This document shows, in pieces, positions 4,719 to 7,765 of a stretch of DNA of 7,765 nt. Position 1 is the first letter of the stretch. Each line of letters opens with the position of its first letter. The DNA comes from Anaerolineae bacterium. GTDB taxonomy: Bacteria > Chloroflexota > Anaerolineae > B4-G1. The notes below the pieces were generated by a model. It did no database searches, was not told the origin of the DNA, and saw only the letters and a program-made list of their open reading frames with translations. The position numbers and the translations under genes are program-made. The stretch is taken from NCBI GenBank assembly GCA_030612185.1, contig JAUWOI010000189.1, positions 1 through 7,765 of the forward strand. The letters are read 5' to 3'.

Positions 4719-7310
4719 ATGAAAGGCAAACCGTTTTCCATCGTAGCTTTATCTCTGGGACTTTGTCTGGTCGCTGCCATCGCCCGTGGGGAAGCCACCC
4801 CAACCGACTGTCCGACAATTTACCAGGACGCTGCCTGGACGATTTCTACCTGCCCTGATGATCCCAGCGTCACCGACACGATGGCGGTCTGGCTTGATGG
4901 GGTAGAACAGCCTGAACCCGCTGCCCGTCTAGAAATCGCCCACGTCACCGACGACGGTACAGGTTGGCCAACAGTGGCTGTGCTGTACGCCTCCGGTTTT
5001 GTTCGCTTGAAGCAAAATGCCGACCCGTCACCGCCCATTCCCTTCGGTAGCTCCTTTATCCTGGGGCCCGCCTACTGGCCCGACGCCACAACGTATCATC
5101 ACAATCCCCAGCTCACCCACCTGGCACTCGACACCACCTGGTTGCCCACCGGTCCCCTGCGGATGCAAGCCCAGGGCACCAACCATGACTTCGACGTCTC
5201 CTATGAGCTGGCCCTCCCGCCGCCGCGCGACCGCCAGACGCGGCTCCACGTCATCCAGACTTACACTGCTACGGTCAACATCACTATTGACCCCACCCGC
5301 CGCGCCGAGGCTCAGGGCTTCAAACTGGCGCAGATATCGTCCATGTTCATCAACGAGGGTGGTGTCTGCGACGGGGGTCACACCGATTGTCACGACAGTA
5401 ACACAGCCCGCTTCATCGGGGACGATTGGGTGCGGCATCAAGTAGCATTTACCGACCTCACGCCCCCGACCTTTGTCTTCAGTCCCACCCTCCCTCTGGG
5501 CAGCACGTGGCTCGGCGCACTCCATACCGCCGACGAGAGCTGGCAGGGGAACCCTCCCACCGTGCGCATCGCCCTGGACGTCCTGCCAGACGACCACACC
5601 ATCACTCCCCAGGGCTGGATCAGTGCCACCACCAACCCCAACGATGACAACGTCAACCTCTGGTTGCACGACGACAGCCCGGCCTCGCAGTCCTGGACCA
5701 TGGGGCAGAGCGACCAGGTGAGTTACTGGCTGCTGGCGCAGGACAATGCCCCGGAGCCGTGGGCCGACCTGGGGCTGAGAGATGGACAGGCGTTTCTCGA
5801 TTTTGAGAGCAGCTTTGACTGCTTCTTCGTCCACGACCCTGGCCAGACTGTCACGGGTACTGTGGAAACCATCCCCGGATACACCGACACGGCGCTTCAA
5901 TTGCAGTATAACCTGGATAGCACGGACCGCAATTGGGCCCAAATTCGCTGCAACTTTGACCCGCCACTTGACCTGTCGGCCTACGATCACTTGCGCTTCG
6001 ACTGGCGCGGCAATCCCAACGCGGCCAACTCGCTGGAGGTAGGGCTGATAGATCAGGCAACCGCCACCCAACGCATCTTTGGTCGTGGCTACCACCACGC
6101 CACGCATCGAGGTTGGTGGGGCCAGCTCGTCGTCCCTTTCAACTTCCTTGCCCCGTGGACAGCGGGTACCACCTTCGATTCCAGCCGGGTGGTAGCTTTC
6201 ATCATCTCCGTCGTCAAAGATGGCACCGACGATACTGGCGGCACAGGCAGCCTCGCCATTGATAACCTGAACGTCTACAACGTCGCTTCGCGCACCGTCT
6301 CTTCTGACTTTGCAACCGCAATAACCAACACCGTCGCTCTGACCAGAGCGACACAATGGCTGGCCGCGCAGCAGCAACTGACCGGCCTGCTCAAATCGTG
6401 GGCGGAGGAGTCCATCTGTACAGCCCACACCTACGACCAGGCCCTGGCGCTGATCGTCTTCAGCGGCGAAGGAATGTGGACGCACGCAGATGCTCTCGTC
6501 GCGGGGCTGGTTCAGGCACAGAACGCTGATGGATCCTGGTACAAGAGCTACGATTGCAACAATAGCAACCTGCCGTGCGTCCATTGCCACGAATGGGAGG
6601 GCGATATCGCCTGGGCCGTCTATGCCTTGAGCCGATATCTGGCCCTGGGCGGTACCCACCCCCACGCACGCACCGCTACGGAGGACGGCGCGGCCTGGCT
6701 CGCGTCGCACCTGGCTCCCGATGGGTGCTTGGACATTGACCACACCGAGGGGACACTAGATGCCTGGTGGGCGCTGCAAGCCGCCGGTCTAGACTACCGA
6801 GATGAGGCTGACCAACTGAAGAATTGCCTGCTGACCTACTACTGGGATGACACAACGGGGCGCTTTAAGGGCGGCCGAGACTGGCAGCAACCCTACCTGG
6901 ATAACCAGACTTGGGGCAGTGCCTTCCTCCGGGCTATCGGACGGGATGAGGACGCCCGCCGGGCATTGAGCTACGCCTACCAGGTCTTGCGTCTGCCGGC
7001 GCAGGGTGGGCAGGTTTTCGGTTTCGACGGTCAGGGAGGGCCCTGGTCGGTCTGGAACGAGGGGACCGGCCAGTATGCTGCCGTTGGGGGGAACGGCGCA
7101 GAAGAATTCATTCAGGAGCTTCTGGCCCAGCAGCGGCCTGACGGCGCTATGCCCAGCTCACCTGATGATTTCGCCGGCGGAGGTGTGTGGACCACCCGCT
7201 GGCACGGGGTCGCCCCCACGGCCTGGCTGTACTTTGCTCTGAGCGCCGACGAGCCATTTCACGGCACCACTTGGACGTGGCTGCCGCTGGTTTTGAAGAG
7301 CCCCCCATAG
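4719..7310 (+). CDS. large secreted protein: beta-rich half, carbohydrate-binding-type domain, alpha/alpha-toroid (six-hairpin glycosidase-like)
   Basis: 863 residues from ATG 4719. Residues 1-26 are a signal peptide (MKGKPFSIVALSLGLCLVAA), cut perhaps after A22 or A26. Residues ~30-350 are beta-rich and unrecognised. Residues ~355-525 look like a galactose-binding-fold carbohydrate module (AFLDFESSFD, YDHLRFDWRG, GQLVVPFNF, SLAIDNLNVY), similar in layout to the end of the lipoprotein upstream. Residues ~540-845 form a helical repeat domain (TYDQALALIVF, LVQAQNADGSW, WEGDIAWAVYAL, TLDAWWALQAAG, DNQTWGSAFLRA, LLAQQRPDGA) typical of alpha/alpha toroids. Candidate acids are E563/E564, E625, E627, D629 and D681. 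A glycan-active enzyme is the best guess, though toroids also occur in cyclases and lyases. Two Cys/His-rich patches (217-225 and 613-624) may bind metal or form disulfides. The C-terminus ends in WLPLVLKSPP. It lies 62 bp after the lipoprotein gene. Confidence 0.8.
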   Translation: MKGKPFSIVALSLGLCLVAAIARGEATPTDCPTIYQDAAWTISTCPDDPSVTDTMAVWLDGVEQPEPAARLEIAHVTDDGTGWPTVAVLYASGFVRLKQNADPSPPIPFGSSFILGPAYWPDATTYHHNPQLTHLALDTTWLPTGPLRMQAQGTNHDFDVSYELALPPPRDRQTRLHVIQTYTATVNITIDPTRRAEAQGFKLAQISSMFINEGGVCDGGHTDCHDSNTARFIGDDWVRHQVAFTDLTPPTFVFSPTLPLGSTWLGALHTADESWQGNPPTVRIALDVLPDDHTITPQGWISATTNPNDDNVNLWLHDDSPASQSWTMGQSDQVSYWLLAQDNAPEPWADLGLRDGQAFLDFESSFDCFFVHDPGQTVTGTVETIPGYTDTALQLQYNLDSTDRNWAQIRCNFDPPLDLSAYDHLRFDWRGNPNAANSLEVGLIDQATATQRIFGRGYHHATHRGWWGQLVVPFNFLAPWTAGTTFDSSRVVAFIISVVKDGTDDTGGTGSLAIDNLNVYNVASRTVSSDFATAITNTVALTRATQWLAAQQQLTGLLKSWAEESICTAHTYDQALALIVFSGEGMWTHADALVAGLVQAQNADGSWYKSYDCNNSNLPCVHCHEWEGDIAWAVYALSRYLALGGTHPHARTATEDGAAWLASHLAPDGCLDIDHTEGTLDAWWALQAAGLDYRDEADQLKNCLLTYYWDDTTGRFKGGRDWQQPYLDNQTWGSAFLRAIGRDEDARRALSYAYQVLRLPAQGGQVFGFDGQGGPWSVWNEGTGQYAAVGGNGAEEFIQELLAQQRPDGAMPSSPDDFAGGGVWTTRWHGVAPTAWLYFALSADEPFHGTTWTWLPLVLKSPP

Positions 7311-7355
7311 GGCAGAAGAAGAGCAGCCATTGGTTGCGCACGTGAGGAGTGAGCG

Positions 7356-7765
7356 ATGAGACGCAAAGACGATTTGGAGCAACGCATTCGAGAATCCTTC
7401 CCAAACGCTCATGTCCTCCTCATCGGCGTCGGCGACTACACCCACCCCCGCTTCGCCAGCCTAGCCGCCACCGTCCGTGACGCCCAGGCCATTGCCGCCG
7501 TTCTGACCGACCCTGCCCGCTGCGGCTACCCATCGGCTAACGTACAGATCCTCACCAGCGAGCGAGCCACCGCCGCCAACATCCGCGCAGCCCTCAAATC
7601 GCTCGCCGAATCTACGAATCCAGAATCTACCGCCTTTATCTATTTCTCCGGCCACGGCGGGCGGGCGCGTCTCCCCTCTCCCACTTCCCCCCCAGAGTTG
7701 GGGGGGCCTGAGGGGGGGCGGCGCGGGGCCGGGGGGGAGGGCCAATGGCGCGCCTACCTCTGCCC
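7356..7765 (+). CDS. caspase-like peptidase (C14 family), 3' partial
   Basis: Start ATG 7356 follows GAGGAG (7344-7349) at a 6-bp spacing, 45 bp after the secreted-protein gene. The frame is open to the window end (136 whole codons). Residues 19-28 (HVLLIGVGDY) are the first strand of the caspase fold. Residues 36-66 (LAATVRDAQAIAAVL ... VQILTSERAT) match the usual 'L..a..Da..l...L' block. Residues 94-102 (FIYFSGHGG) carry the catalytic His, H100. The catalytic Cys should lie beyond the window. Between G-R at 102-103 and Q-W-R-A-Y-L-C at 130-136, where the family normally has only a few residues, sit 26 residues of Pro/Gly/Arg-rich sequence from a palindromic DNA insert. Such bacterial proteins act in the cytosol as proteolytic effectors in conflict or cell-death-like systems. 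Any effector, adaptor or WD40 domain after the peptidase is not visible. Confidence 0.9.
   Translation, partial: MRRKDDLEQRIRESFPNAHVLLIGVGDYTHPRFASLAATVRDAQAIAAVLTDPARCGYPSANVQILTSERATAANIRAALKSLAESTNPESTAFIYFSGHGGRARLPSPTSPPELGGPEGGRRGAGGEGQWRAYLC
7665..7742 (+). repeat. in-frame palindromic GC-rich insert in the caspase gene
   Basis: 78 bp (26 codons) separate SGHGGR from QWRAYLC. Its core is a perfect hairpin at 7687-7706: seven C plus A, a GAGT loop, then T plus seven G. Flanking pyrimidine-rich (7671-7682) and purine-rich (7731-7741) arms also pair loosely. The translation (P-S-P-T-S-P-P-E-L-G-G ... G-A-G-G-E-G) resembles the Pro/Gly/Arg tracts produced by dispersed palindromic repeats in Chloroflexota and cyanobacterial genomes. 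Being a multiple of three, it leaves the frame open. The homopolymer runs also make it prone to sequencing error. Confidence 0.65.

Noticed and set aside
5028..6743. 571-codon open frame on the minus strand
   Set aside because: It lies wholly antisense to the well-supported secreted protein, shows no recognisable domain or ribosome site, and is explained by the GC-rich codon pattern of the sense gene.
7461..7745. Minus-strand frame at the right edge
   Set aside because: Antisense to the caspase-like gene, whose SGHGG motif and fold blocks are clear on the plus strand.

Overview
The window looks like a fragment of a GC-rich Chloroflexota-type chromosome (Anaerolineae/Caldilineae-like), probably from an environmental assembly. 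This is inference from protein style: a caspase-like peptidase, a helical adaptor domain of the kind these bacteria attach to conflict and signalling proteins, a lipoprotein with a Pro/Thr linker, and a secreted protein ending in a 'WLPLVLK' tail. There is no rRNA, tRNA or CRISPR array. All credible genes are on the + strand and the window cuts genes at both ends.

Left part (1-2674): the C-terminal part of a large protein whose N-terminus lies outside the window (1-1749). It may be a P-loop ATPase of the DUF6079/PglY kind. A gene graveyard follows. It holds a 5'-truncated remnant of an AlbA_2/HATPase_c_4-type transcriptional regulator (1864-2313) whose repetitive tail lies beyond an in-frame TGA. 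It also holds a clear second, degenerate copy of the last ~50 codons of the first gene (2516-2674), and perhaps a third, older scrap (about 2391-2442). Homologous genes have evidently been duplicated, deleted or recombined here.

Right part (2711-7765): four closely spaced co-directional genes (gaps 29, 62 and 45 bp) with good Shine-Dalgarno sites and no obvious terminator between them. A plausible sigma70 promoter lies upstream at 2449-2477. In order they encode: (i) a membrane protein with an N-terminal helical adaptor-like domain, about four membrane segments and a C-terminal Ig-like domain; (ii) a lipoprotein with an Ig-like domain, a Pro/Thr linker and a carbohydrate-binding-type beta-sandwich; (iii) a large secreted protein with a beta-rich N-terminal half, a similar carbohydrate-binding-type domain and an alpha/alpha-toroid domain resembling six-hairpin glycosidases; (iv) the start of a caspase-like (peptidase C14) protein, interrupted right after its catalytic SGHGG motif by an in-frame palindromic G/C-rich insert.

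The most interesting hypothesis is that genes (i)-(iv) form one envelope-spanning module, in which extracellular sugar- or surface-binding parts are linked through a membrane adaptor to a cytosolic caspase-like effector. The sequence supports the layout and the shared domains between neighbours. The coupling itself is inference.
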